Shown piece by piece: positions 11,588 to 21,740 of a DNA stretch of 64,000 nucleotides. Location: the NCBI GenBank assembly GCA_030765055.1, contig CM060955.1, positions 157,813,743-157,877,742 of the forward strand, read 5' to 3'. The stretch comes from Mantis religiosa. Its lineage: Eukaryota; Arthropoda; Insecta; Mantodea; Mantidae. The first letter of the stretch is position 1. The number at the start of each line of letters is the position of its first letter. The notes below the pieces were generated by a model. The model worked only from the letters and a program-made list of their open reading frames with translations, ran no database searches and was not told the DNA's origin. Position numbers and translations under genes: made by a program.

Positions 11588-12140
11588 TGTAACTTTATGG
11601 GTTCGTAGAATTAAAATGGCCGAGTTGCAGAAATTAAAAAGTCTCCTTTATTTTCGTCGAAATACACTGTTGAGTTCTCACGTAACAACATTACATCACC
11701 TATACAACAGAGTCTTCCAAGGTCGATCAAAATAACAAACGGTGACAGCAGATTACATCCTTAGCTCTCGTTACAACAACACAGCTGGCTGTCTCTCATT
11801 TCACAACATTGTTTCACAATTCACTGTTTTACAACTACTTTACTTTACGAGCCGTCAAGTCCTTAAATACCTAATTCGTAACTCTAGATGGTTCTAAAGT
11901 CAGCCAGAAGCCGAACAATCTCTATCAGTCCAGAAATTTCCAATCATTTCTTCACATTCTAGAAGCGTAACTTAATCTATGCCGACAAGTCCTTTACCTC
12001 AGTTATCTCTGCCCGCCGGCGCTTGTTTACAATAGCCGCACTATCATTAACTGCTTAGCAAGGCTCATTATTGCCATGAAACTTTATCCGCCGACTGTTT
12101 TCTTATTTGTGCCGAAAATTTTATGCTTGTTGCCGTGACA
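11588..12140 (-). mobile_element. Solo LTR of a Gypsy-like family (copy A)
   Basis: It runs TGTAAC...GTGACA and is flanked on both sides by ATAT (11584-11587 and 12141-12144). It is alignable with copy B (17623-18161) along its length. In the sense (minus) direction an AATAAA lies upstream of the conserved U5 end (GAACCCA.AAAGT.ACA), which sets the strand. No internal gag/pol remains, so it is a solo LTR. It begins 7 bp beyond the end of the M3 mariner. Confidence 0.8.
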
Positions 12141-12144
12141 ATAT

Positions 12145-13139
12145 TGTTAATCTTGTCTTGTGAGAAGTATTCTTAGAAGCTAGAATCGAACAGTATTTTA
12201 CAGCTTTCTGGTCAAATAACTTCTCTTTGTTTCACTTTTCAGATTTTCCTTCGTATGTAACAATGGTTGTACATTATATGTGTATTTACAATTCTTTTTT
12301 AAGAAACTTCGAGTAATGTGAAGGAAGTTATGAAATGAAACAGTACAGAAAATTTTATGATTTTTTCTCTCTCCCTATCCTCGTCAAGTTTATAGCCGGA
12401 CAAGACCACCTCTGCTGTCCAAACAAGAAATTAAATTGCTGCTGTCTTTTCTTTTTATGTATCACACAAATGTCTTGGTTACATCAAAATGCTAAGAAAA
12501 TCTACAGAAAAGAATTTTCCAAACATATGTCAGTTTGTTCGACAGGAACTTCAGTTTCTCCGACTAGACCACGGCCAGTAAGTCCGTAAACTTCTACATA
12601 ATACTGGACTGACGCCTGCCGTAAAAGCCTAAGTTGTACTGAAGTCGTTTCCATCTCCAGTAGTCCACGACATAATAGAACAGAAATAACTTCTAGCTAT
12701 ATCAGCCTACATCCTCTCAGGTCACAGATTATTAACAACGCTTGTCGACTAGGAATAATCATTTCCGACGAATGACTGAGAGGCTTGTCTTACTGTTCCG
12801 AATGTTTACCCTAAACGAAATTGAGACTTGAGTTTCTGTTTAGTGGAGTTGAATCATTTTCATAACTGAGTTATTAATCTACGCCAGCTTTGCTAACTTT
12901 AGAATTTCAGATCCCAGGAGCCTCAATTCAATTACGTAATTAGATCGGAGTCAATTTTCGAGCAGAATTTTGCTTGGATGCTCGAGGGGGATTTCAACAG
13001 ACACGTTATGTGCCTTTCTGTTCCACGTTTACATAACATCTCATTCACTTTTCTTGTCTTTCTTTTTACGTGATATACACAAAAAACGCAAATGAGCAAA
13101 TCGCCAAATTTAAGAGAAATGTAACATAAATTTAACCAA
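12145..13139. other. No gene seen
   Basis: Moderately AT-rich DNA. No exon, repeat end or RNA gene could be supported. Confidence 0.55.
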
Positions 13140-13445
13140 TGGCATAACAGCCCAAAGTGGGCCTGAGCCTAGCAACTCGAAAGCCGGTCTCACGCCCACT
13201 TACGCATGGCAGAGGTGGGCGATCGTCCAACCGGTACGGGTAGGAGATGTGGTCAGCATCTCCGCATCCCCCAGGCGGAACATTAGTTTTCGTGACCAGG
13301 GCCGCTTACCTAGCGTAAGCTCCTCACTTTCCTCACGATGCTGAGTGGGCACTAGTCCTATACCCGGGACTTAAAATCCCCACCCCATCGGTGGGATCGA
13401 ACCCGGACCGCTTTCCATGGTCAGCTACGCCACGGCGCAGGACTT
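13140..13445 (-). mobile_element. tRNA-derived SINE (family S2), minus strand
   Basis: Read on the minus strand it starts CCTGCGCCGTGGCGTAGCTG (A-box-like), then CCGGGTTCGATCC (B-box), then a GC-rich body. A box and B box have the spacing of a pol III promoter. The head is not a functional tRNA because the acceptor arm is absent. Confidence 0.6.
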
Positions 13446-13467
13446 ACGAGAAATGTAAAATTCCTAT

Positions 13468-13680
13468 AACCAAGCGGGATGACTCAGATGGTTTCGTCTG
13501 TAGCCCGCATACGGGAGGCCCGGGTTCGATTCCTGTGGCCGGCCTACCTGACCCATGGGCTTTTCGGGGGATTTCCCGGGTCGCTAGGCGAATGCTGGAT
13601 AGGCTAATTACATCCCCCGAATTTCCTGTCCCTCTACTTCATCTCCATTATTATGTCACATCATCTCTCATCTGGTGGTC
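13468..13680 (+). mobile_element. tRNA-derived SINE (family S3), plus strand
   Basis: AGCGGGATGACTCAGATGG (A-box region) and CCCGGGTTCGATTCC (B box) lie about 35 bp apart. A body follows with CCTACCTGACCCATGGG and GGGGGATTTCCCGGG. No tRNA 3' half follows, so it is a SINE head plus body. Confidence 0.65.
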
Positions 13681-14080
13681 TCTTTCAGGGTAGAAGTGTC
13701 GGCGCGAGTCTCGGCGGTGCATGGCAGAATGATATGCTCTGAGGAAAACTACTTCCTCCTCCGGAAGGTCGGTTGCCGGTCTCCGCTCCTCTGCTGGGAC
13801 CGTTTCGGAACCGCGAACCAGGGACCTTTGGGGCTCGACTGCCGGGCTCGTTGCCGTCCCGCTGTGGGGGAGCGAGTTCGTTGTCCTCGCCTGTCGGGGG
13901 AAGTCTCTATCCAAGTAAACTGTAGGGACCCTGCCCTCTACACTGTTGTGGCTCCTTGTGTCGGCCGCCCTCTGTCTCCTTTGCCTCATCCTTTCTCCCG
14001 GGGGTACCCCCACTTGGGGGCATTGGAACAAAGGGCCCAATATGATGGCCTACGTCTCACATCCCCTCTGTACTGAAATC
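13681..14080. other. GC-rich block of unknown nature
   Basis: About 400 bp clearly richer in GC than the surroundings, open for about 130 codons on both strands. The frames show no domain I recognise. It directly follows the S3 SINE and may be part of a larger retroelement, or a CpG-rich repeat. Confidence 0.35.
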
Positions 14081-15281
14081 CCAACATTCCTATAACCTAC
14101 TATCGTTTATGTTTACCTAATCATCTGCTATTTTTATGAGCAGTTATTTGTCTACGTGCTTTTTTTTCGTCTTCAAAACAAAAACGAAACAAAGAAAACC
14201 CTTCTCTCTTCTATTTGTAATCCCAATAGTGCCAAATTCAAACGAGATATACAACAATTTTCCTTTAACTTGATCCAATAGTGTAATGGTGTAGAAAATC
14301 ATTGAACGCACTCTAACAGCACGATTTATTCCGTCCAAAAGCGGATGAGTCTACGTCCAAGCGTACCAACTGTGGCAAAAACAAAAGCTACGGTATTCTA
14401 TACGTATCGTTTGTCCAGCACATAAACACCACCCCCCTTACCTCTCTACTTATTACTAAGTGATAATAAAAGGGCTGTGGTACAGCACATTCATTAATTT
14501 CTCCTCTTTCTTCGTAAAACAGAGTGTTATTACAAACAGCCCCGGGTTTCAGGTAGTTAGCGCTCCGAGCAAACATTTTAACCACCACTCCTCTTTTAGT
14601 TTTAAACTAACACATTAGGCAAACAAATACAATGTCTTTATACAACACACAGGTTTCTTATTTAATAGATACTATACAAATTGGAGGAAAAGCAAAATAA
14701 AGCACAAAAATGTAATTTTGCTAAACAAAGCTAATTATGAAAAGGTTTTCAAAATCAAAGACATAGAAGTTGTATACTTTTATTTATTTTCAACACTTAA
14801 ACACCCTCAAGATAAAAAAGTTTTGTAGGTAAAAATCAATAGACATATAAAATATACAATATAAAAAGGGGTCCTTCTGTTACATGTGAAAATAGAATAT
14901 AGCGTGGTATGGCATACTTTCCATCCTTATGATTTAAATTTTAAGATATGAGGTATGATTTTTAAAATGATTAAAATGATTTAAAAGGATTACAGCATGT
15001 TGGACAAAATGTATTGTTACGTTGTCCAAAAATTTTGTTCTATTTTTATCGCACCACGTATTCCCTTACCCCCAAAATACTTTTTTTAATTGCTCCATTT
15101 ATAGGAAGCACCATTAACTCCAAAAGTTATATCGGCGGCCGTTCTCCTTTGGAACATATCGAAGGTGTTAACTCGTATTCGTTGAGTTTTAATTATTAGA
15201 TCACATTCACACTATCAGTCATACTTGCAGTCTCTGGGGAAGATGAGGAATTATCTTGGTTGGAGAAAAATCACCACCTCC
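14081..15281. other. No gene seen
   Basis: AT-rich DNA with poly(A)/poly(T)-like runs. Nothing recognisable. Confidence 0.6.
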
Positions 15282-15360
15282 AATGCCGGGAATCGAACCC
15301 GTGATGCCTAGCACGGCAGGCAGGTGCTCTACCGACTGAGCGACGGGGCCAGCCTCAAAT
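15282..15360 (-). mobile_element. tRNA-like SINE head
   Basis: On the minus strand CGTCGCTCAGTCGGTAGAGC (A box) and GGGTTCGATTCCCG (B box) are near-perfect pol III promoter elements. The 5' and 3' ends do not pair into an acceptor stem, so I call a SINE head or tRNA pseudogene rather than a tRNA gene. Confidence 0.6.
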
Positions 15361-15449
15361 GCCTGTACTCTGGGCAAATGTGCAGTTGATACCTTTGCAA
15401 ATGGGGTTCGTCTGATGTCATGCTCAGTGATTGTTATACAAATAATTGG

Positions 15450-16963
15450 AGCCCATCTCCATAGCGTGGATGGCAGCGTGTCTGCCTCTCGGTCAAAAGG
15501 TCCTGAATTGAAACCTCGGTCAGGGTGAGTTATGTGGATAAGCTCTTCTCCGGAGTTTTGCCTTATCCTGAAAGATAAATGTGGTGTAACACTAAACTCT
15601 ATGTACCCTGTACTCTAACATCATTTCATACATCGTTCGACATGACTTAACGTTGGAGGTTTTCCCTTATCCTGAAAGATGAACGTCAGGAAGCTCTAAT
15701 GAAATGATGTTCCAATGCGTACAGGATACATAGAGCTTAGAGTTACCAGACATTCATCTTTCAGGATAAGGGAAAACTTGCAACGTTAAGTTATATCGGA
15801 CGATGAATGAAATGATGTTCAAATGAGTACAGGGTACATAGAGCTTAGAATTACCAGACATTCATCTTTCAGTATAAGGGAAAACCTCCAACGTTAATCA
15901 TATCGGACGATGAATGAAATGATGTTCAAATGAGTACAGGGTACATAGAGCTTAGAGTTACCAGACATTCATCTTTCAGGGTAAGGGAAAACCTCCAACG
16001 TTAAGTCATGTCGAACGATGAATGAAATGATGTATAACTGAATACAGGGTACATAGAGCTTAGAGTTACCAGACATTTATCTTTCAGGATAAGGGAAAAC
16101 CTCCAACGTTAAGTCATGTCGAACGATGAATGAAATGATGTATAACTGAATACAGGGTACATAGAGCTTAGAGTTACCAGACATTTATCTTTCAGGATAA
16201 GGGAAAACCTCCAACGTTAAGTCATGTCGAACGATGAATGAAATGATGTATAACTGAATACAGGGTACATAGAGCTTAGAGTTACCAGACATTCATCTTT
16301 CAGGATAAGGGAAAACCTCCAACGTTAAGTCATATCGAACGATGAATGAAATGATGTTCAAATGAGTACAGGGTACATAGAGCTTAGAGTTACCAGACAT
16401 TCATATTTCAGGATAAGGGAAAACCTCCAACGTTAAGTCATATCGGACGATGAATGAAATGATGTTCAAATGAGTACAGGGTATATAGAGCTTAGAGTTA
16501 CCAGACATTCATCTTTCAGGATAAGGGAAAACCTCCAACGTTGTCATATCGGATAATGAATGAAATGATTTTCAAGTAAGTACAGGGTACATAGAGCCTT
16601 AGAGTTACGAGACATTCATCTTTCAGGATAAGAGAAAACCTCCAACGTTAAGTCATATGGGAGAATGAATGAAATGATGTTCAAATGAGTACATGGTACA
16701 TAGAGCTTAAAGTTACCAGACATTCATCTTTCAGGATAAGGTAAAACCTCCAAAGTTATATCGTATCCGACGATAAATGATATGATGCTGAAATGTGTGC
16801 AGGGTACATAGAGCTTAAAGTTACCAGTCATTCATCTTTAAGTATAAGAGAAAACCACAAGACAAACTTACTGTATATAACTCAGTCTGACGCAGATTCG
16901 AACTCGAAATCGCTTGAACCTGAAGGAGATACGCTACCATGTGCGCTACAGAGACAGGCAGGT
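15450..16963. repeat. Fold-back composite: two S1 SINE heads facing inward around a minisatellite
   Basis: A plus-strand S1 tRNA-like head (15450-15540) and its body run into about 1.3 copies of the 107-bp unit. At about 15690 the sequence flips. About 11 units in minus orientation follow (landmarks GGTACATAGAGCTTAGAGTT and TTTCAGGATAAGGGAAAACC), ending in an inverted S1 head (about 16880-16963, GATTCGAACTCGAA). The unit is the S1 SINE body without its tRNA head. Confidence 0.85.
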
Positions 16964-17323
16964 ACCCTTTCGCGATCCTTTAGTTGGATTTGTTAATGTG
17001 TTTGACGAGCCTAAATTTTTAATAAAATATAAATATGAGAATCACATTACAGTAGATTTCCAAGAATTTTTATATTCTGAGGTTCTGTAATTTGAATTTG
17101 CTAGTATGAGGGTAATGCAACCAAACTGGGGGAAAATGACAGAGAGGTGGGTTTGTTCTTTAAAATGCAAGGAAGAATACTATCAGATAAAGTGTCTAAA
17201 AATGCAAATACAAAAAGACCTTAAACAGTGGTCCAAATTCTTTAAAATTCTGTGCCAATTAGTTTCCTACGTAGTATCGTCAGAAAGAAATGCGGGGCTC
17301 TTCACGTAATATCCAAGTTACTA
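16964..17323. other. No gene seen
   Basis: AT-rich spacer before the Tigger-like element. The 67-codon frame at 17106-17309 shows no recognisable features. Confidence 0.5.
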
Positions 17324-17622
17324 CACTAAACTCTCGTTAATCTGGCTCTCAGTGGCCCGGCCCATATCCGACCTCTTGTTGCTCCTGTAATATTAAAGGC
17401 AAAGGTGACTAGCAGCAATGTATAAACCAGGGGAAGACAAGTAGTGGCGGTGTGACGTCTGCTCCGTCAGCTCTAACCGCCAAATATGCCCCCGAACGAA
17501 AGGCAGGTTGGCGTGTGACGTCACCGTGCTGATTTCTGCTGCCCAAAAAGAAGGAAACATTTTGCTGTGTTTGGGTTTGACAGCGTAGGAAAGACAGGAA
17601 ACGTATCGGGTATTAATAATAT

Positions 17623-18161
17623 TGTCACGGCAAGGGACATAAAAATTTCGGCGCAAATAGATAACAAACGGCGGATAATGTTTCACGGTAATAAAGAGCT
17701 TCCATAAGCAGTTTACGATCGCGCGGCTAGCGTTCACCAAGCGCCGGCAATTAACGATAGCGCCGATAAACAAGAGAAGGATAGTTTATCACAGAGGTGA
17801 AAGACTTGCCGACCCGGTTAGGGTTTCACGTTTCTCGAAGGTAATAGAATATTCGGATTATGTCATTAGATGCCTTGTTTATTCCAGAAAAATCTAGTGA
17901 TTGACAGAACAGTCTGGAATTCATGAATGGGTGTATGAAAAGAAGCCATGGCTAGTGATGAGTCAGTTGTTTGTAACGAGAGTCAGCTGTGGAATGTTGT
18001 AAACTGAACGCTGTTTGTTATTGTCATCGACCTTGAAAGACTGTGCATATGTGACGTAATGTTGTTACGTGAGAATTGAACAGTGTATTCCTACGCAAAT
18101 AAAGAACGATTTTTATTTTCTGCAAACTGGACTTTTAATTCTATGAACCCACAAAGTCACA
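17623..18161 (+). mobile_element. Solo LTR of a Gypsy-like family (copy B)
   Basis: It runs TGTCACGGCAAGGG...CCCACAAAGTCACA and is flanked by ATAT at 17619-17622 and 18162-18165. AATAAAGAACGA near 18100 is the likely poly(A) signal. It is the same family as copy A on the opposite strand. It is inserted in the Tigger-like element. Confidence 0.82.
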
Positions 18162-18825
18162 ATATGTACAACTTACATCTTGGGTGTTGTAATATTAATA
18201 CTGACTGCTTAAATTACACAATTGGTTACACTTTATAAACAATTACATTTTGGCTCTGTGCTATGAGAAAATATATTAAACGTCAACTCGTAGTTTATCT
18301 GAAGGACAGGCATGTTATAAAGTAAATAAAATAAAACATAAAGTAATTTTCTCTGCAAATTAGAGGAAACCCATTCAGAACAAAATTACGTGGGCATTTT
18401 CCGACACTTTCTGTTTCGTTTTTCTTTAACTAGTTTATCAATGCCAGGACGTAATGTCTGGGAAATTTGTAATCGAAGGCTGCATATTAGATTGTGATAC
18501 GACAAGGTACGTCGGTGTTTGGACTTAGCTAATTTCATAACAAAAAAAATTGTTCACACACATAGGTAGAGCCAAACATACACAATGTCCGTGCGGCAGG
18601 TGAATACAACCTCGGAAATCTGGTTTGAGGGACATTCTTGTAAAAATCAGCCAAGTCTTACTTGTGTGTGTATTTGTCCTTCAACAAATCGTCACATTGT
18701 ACATTTAACAGTTCCATTAGGTACGTGGCAGCTACATTGCTGTCATCGAGTGCGCTGCACCTGACTGATGCTTCAGATTCTCCTCCTTTTTTAACTCCAA
18801 CTCAATACTGACAGGCTGTTAACAG

Positions 18826-19215
18826 CCAGAAGGTTTTTGCTGCGTACCCACCCTGGTTTCGGGTCTGACCGTAGGTTGATAGTTTTGATGGTTACAGGAT
18901 GAGGTGGGATTATTTTAATGAAGAAATTTTGTTGAGGTAGCTTTTTGCTTCTCTTTATTTTGTACAGGATGCCAAACAGCTTTTTGTTTACACCCTGGTG
19001 TTTTATTTTGATATAAAGTGGGGTAAATTTTGTAGCCAAACTGCTCATTTGGAGATTTTTTAAATTCAGCTTATGCTGCTGTTTGGATTAAGTCCTTTGT
19101 TACCTCGGGTGCCCGCATGCCATACGGGGTACCCGGTAAAGCCTGAAGCGGCGTCTCCTAGCGTCGTTATCTCCTAGAGACCGAACCAGGGCGCTTCTGT
19201 GGGCTGGAATTTGAG
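18826..19215 (+). repeat. Unclassified dispersed repeat R, copy 1
   Basis: Shares order and wording with 62285-62652: AGGTTTTTGCTGCGTACCCA, CACCCTGGTGTT, GCCAAACAGCTT, CTCGGGTGCCCGCATGCCAT, GGTAAAGCCTGAAGCGGCGT. No coding potential, no tRNA boxes and no TIR. Class unknown. Confidence 0.65.
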
Positions 19216-19536
19216 CGTAGAATTTTGTCGCCCGGCGTCTAATTTCGTCCCCCACGTATGGGAGAAGAGAAGCTTCGTGAAGCAACCTCACGGGGAAAGA
19301 ACGACCCACAGAATAGATGGATCGGAGTCCTCTATTCTGTGCACGCTGAAGATTCTCTACTCACAGTGCCATTTATAGGCAACTTGGTACTACACGTCTC
19401 TTGCCTGATGTCACACGCATTGCAGGCCTCACTTCCGGCTGAAATCCTCTGGTGTATACAAAGTGTCAAGAATTTTATTGTAACTATTGTTTCTGTTATT
19501 GAATTTGTGACTTTCTTTAGAGTTCAGTACATAAAA

Positions 19537-19690
19537 TCACTTCTAAAAGGAAACACGTTATGCTGGACCTCACACAGAATCTGGACATTTTGGATAAGCT
19601 GAACCAACCAGATGCATGCAGTACTGATGCAGTGCTTGTAAAGCGTGTCAGCATTGCGGGAACTAAAACTTCGGGACAGATTTCACTGTG
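19537..19690 (+). pseudogene. CENP-B/pogo-type transposase N-terminal remnant
   Basis: The frame KRKHVMLDLTQNLDILDKL resembles the first helices of the CENP-B N-terminal DNA-binding domain found in pogo/Tigger transposases. It is followed by a stop about 30 codons later, and no DDE domain is present. Its location between the Tigger-like TIRs supports the call. Confidence 0.5.
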
Positions 19691-19889
19691 AGTGATACTG
19701 TGTGTGCATAACAAATGTTTAAATTTTATATAAAAATTAATGTATCTTTGGATCAATAAAGTAGAATGTATAACCAAGCATTTTCAATCAATAATGCGGC
19801 CTTTCACCCATGTCTGCAAGGAATGGCCGGATTAGCGAGAGTTTAGTGCACTACAAATATGTTAAAAGCACCATGGAGCATGCTCTTAC

Positions 19890-20076
19890 CTGTCTTCGCC
19901 GACTTGCTCTTGGTGATGGTGAATGTGACCCTCCACTTTCAGAATCATTACTTGGAGCAGTCACTCCCAGTCTTGGTCCTGACTGCTGATGGCTGTGGGA
20001 TGTTTCGGAGTCTCTCCTGCTTGACGAACAGTCACGATCTGAGTCACTTGGGGCCACGTTGCTGCTTCGGTAGTCA
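19890..20076 (-). CDS. Madd: MADD (Rab3 GDP/GTP exchange factor), third coding exon
   Basis: A 187-bp minus-strand exon with acceptor ...CTACCAG/TGAC at 20077 and donor CAG/GTAAGA at 19889. It completes the AG/T serine codon left by exon 2 (phase 2) and ends in phase 0 after RRRQ. The 62 codons are Ser-, Asp- and Arg-rich (DYRSSNVAPSDSDRDCSSSR; PSPRASRRRQ), as expected for the poorly conserved linker inside the N-terminal DENN region of MADD. MADD activates Rab3/Rab27 at synaptic vesicles. The identity rests on exons 1 and 2; this exon is placed by phase and linker composition. The next expected exon was not found at lower coordinates, so the following intron is longer than 19.8 kb. Confidence 0.75.
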
Positions 20077-20580
20077 CTGGTAGTGGGGCCACACAACAAG
20101 ACATAACTATGAGACGGTCTTTCTGTGAAAACTATTTACTACCAACTTGATAACCATATTGCTTACGTTTATGTTATACCATAATAGCCGACATTATAGG
20201 TATTATAATTGTGTTAGTCATACTGGCTTTGGACTTCATAAACCGCTATGAATGTAATGGCACGTAAGCAATGGTAAGCGGTATAACGATCAAGTTCACT
20301 GAGACAAAAGCTAAGTGAAAAATAGAGTCGAGGGAAACTAAGTTACTGTTAAGGAAGGAGTAACAAGGGAAAAACATGTCTTTTGTACCTATACGATTAT
20401 ATGAGACAATAATACTCTCTGAACACCTTTCCAAAGGATCCTCGAAACGGTGTTACGCCACACCATTGTAATTCATGTCGTTGCTGATTGTATTCATATA
20501 TTTATGTACTAAGTAGTAATTTATACAGTGTTTATCAGCCGAAGCTATAATAATATTTATTGTATTATATTTTATAAGTA
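20077..20580. other. MADD intron 2, no other feature
   Basis: AT-rich intronic DNA between exon 3 and the M1 mariner. Nothing else recognised. Confidence 0.6.
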
Positions 20581-20757
20581 CGAGGGTGGTCTGAAAAGTT
20601 TCCGACCTCAACATGAAGATGGCAGCACTCTAAATAAAAGCTAGTGAATTTCGCTGTTCATCTGTTGACAGTTACTCACCAAAGTTTCAGCCATTTTGGA
20701 CACTCAATTGTTATGTAGCAGTCGTTTAAGTGGGTTATTGTGAGTGCTTTTATGAAA

Positions 20758-21740
20758 ATGGACAAAATCGAGTATCGAGCTGTCATTAAATATTTGTTTT
20801 TGAAAGGCAATACGCCCACGCAAATCAAAGATGAGTTGGATTCTGTGTATGGGGACTCTGCACCATCATTTACCACAGTGAAATTTTGGGAAACTGGATT
20901 TAAACGTGGCCGTAAGAGCTTGGGAGACGATGAACATTCGGGAGGTCCAAAAACTGCAACAACCGACGAAAACATCGCCAAAGTTCACCAAATGGAGCTA
21001 GACGACCGCCAAATTAAAGAGAGAGAGATAGCAGAGGCTATGAACATGTTAAAAGAACGTTTTTTTCACATGTTAAATCAACATTTATACATAGGAAAGC
21101 TGCACACGCGTTGGGTACCACGTTGGCTCGCGTTAGACCAAAAAACGTGTTCGAATGAACACTTCCAACACTCTGTTGGCGTAGTTTAGGTGCAATAAAT
21201 CCAAGTTTTGGCGTCAATTAATTACTGTAGATGAAACTTGGATACACCAATATACGTTCGAAACAAAAATACAGTCCAAACAGTGGACTGTAAGGGGGAA
21301 ACCGGCTCCAAAGAAAAGCAAAAACCTTTTTTTTCGGCTGGGGAAGTTACGGCGACTTTTTTTTTCTGGGATAGTCATGGAGTTATTTTAATCCATTATC
21401 TTCAAAAAGGAAAAAAACCATTACAGGAGCATACCACGCATCATTACTTGACAAACTGAAGGCAGAACTTGCGGAAAAACGGCCACATTTGTAGAAACAG
21501 AAAATCCTGTTTCGCCAAGACAACGCACCGTCTCACATCTCAGTGGTTGCAATGAAAAAATCCTCGAATTACGGTTTGAACTATTTGACCCACCAGATCC
21601 ATCCCTAAGCGACATCTTTTTGTTCCCGGTTCTGAAAATTGCGCTCGGAGGACAGAGATTTTCGTCAAATGAAGAGGCAATCACCTTCGTGAACAATTAT
21701 TTTGCAGATAAAAACGTCGAGTACTATTTGGACAGGTTAT
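20758..21740 (+). pseudogene. Decayed mariner transposase (M1)
   Basis: The Met at 20758 (MDKIEYRAVIKYLFLKGNTP) is preferred over 20740 because mariner proteins begin near this point. The first 140 residues give the HTH region, WETGFKRGRKSLGDDEHSGG and WVPRWLALDQKT. A frameshift near 21180 breaks the frame. VDETWIHQY (about 21228) and RQDNAPSH (about 21515) keep the first two catalytic Asp. The third motif survives as DPSLSDIFLFP (about 21590) in a shifted frame, with EEAITFVNNYFADKNVEYYL just before the satellite. Two or more frameshifts and stops make it inactive. Confidence 0.88.

Larger units (their letters stand above)
17324..19848. mobile_element. pogo/Tigger-like DNA transposon, decayed, with nested LTR
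   Basis: CACTAAACTCTCGTTAATCT at 17324 is matched by the reverse complement of the right end (CACTAAACTCTCGCTAATCC ending at 19848). The left end is preceded by TA; the right flank is CA, probably a mutated TA. The interior contains a solo LTR, an unclassified repeat (R) and an N-terminal CENP-B/pogo-like fragment. The right end lies only 41 bp from the splice donor of MADD exon 3. Confidence 0.7.

Noticed and set aside
15282..15360. Functional tRNA gene (Gly-GCC-like)
   Set aside because: A and B boxes are good, but the acceptor arms do not pair and the anticodon stem is poor. A SINE head fits better.
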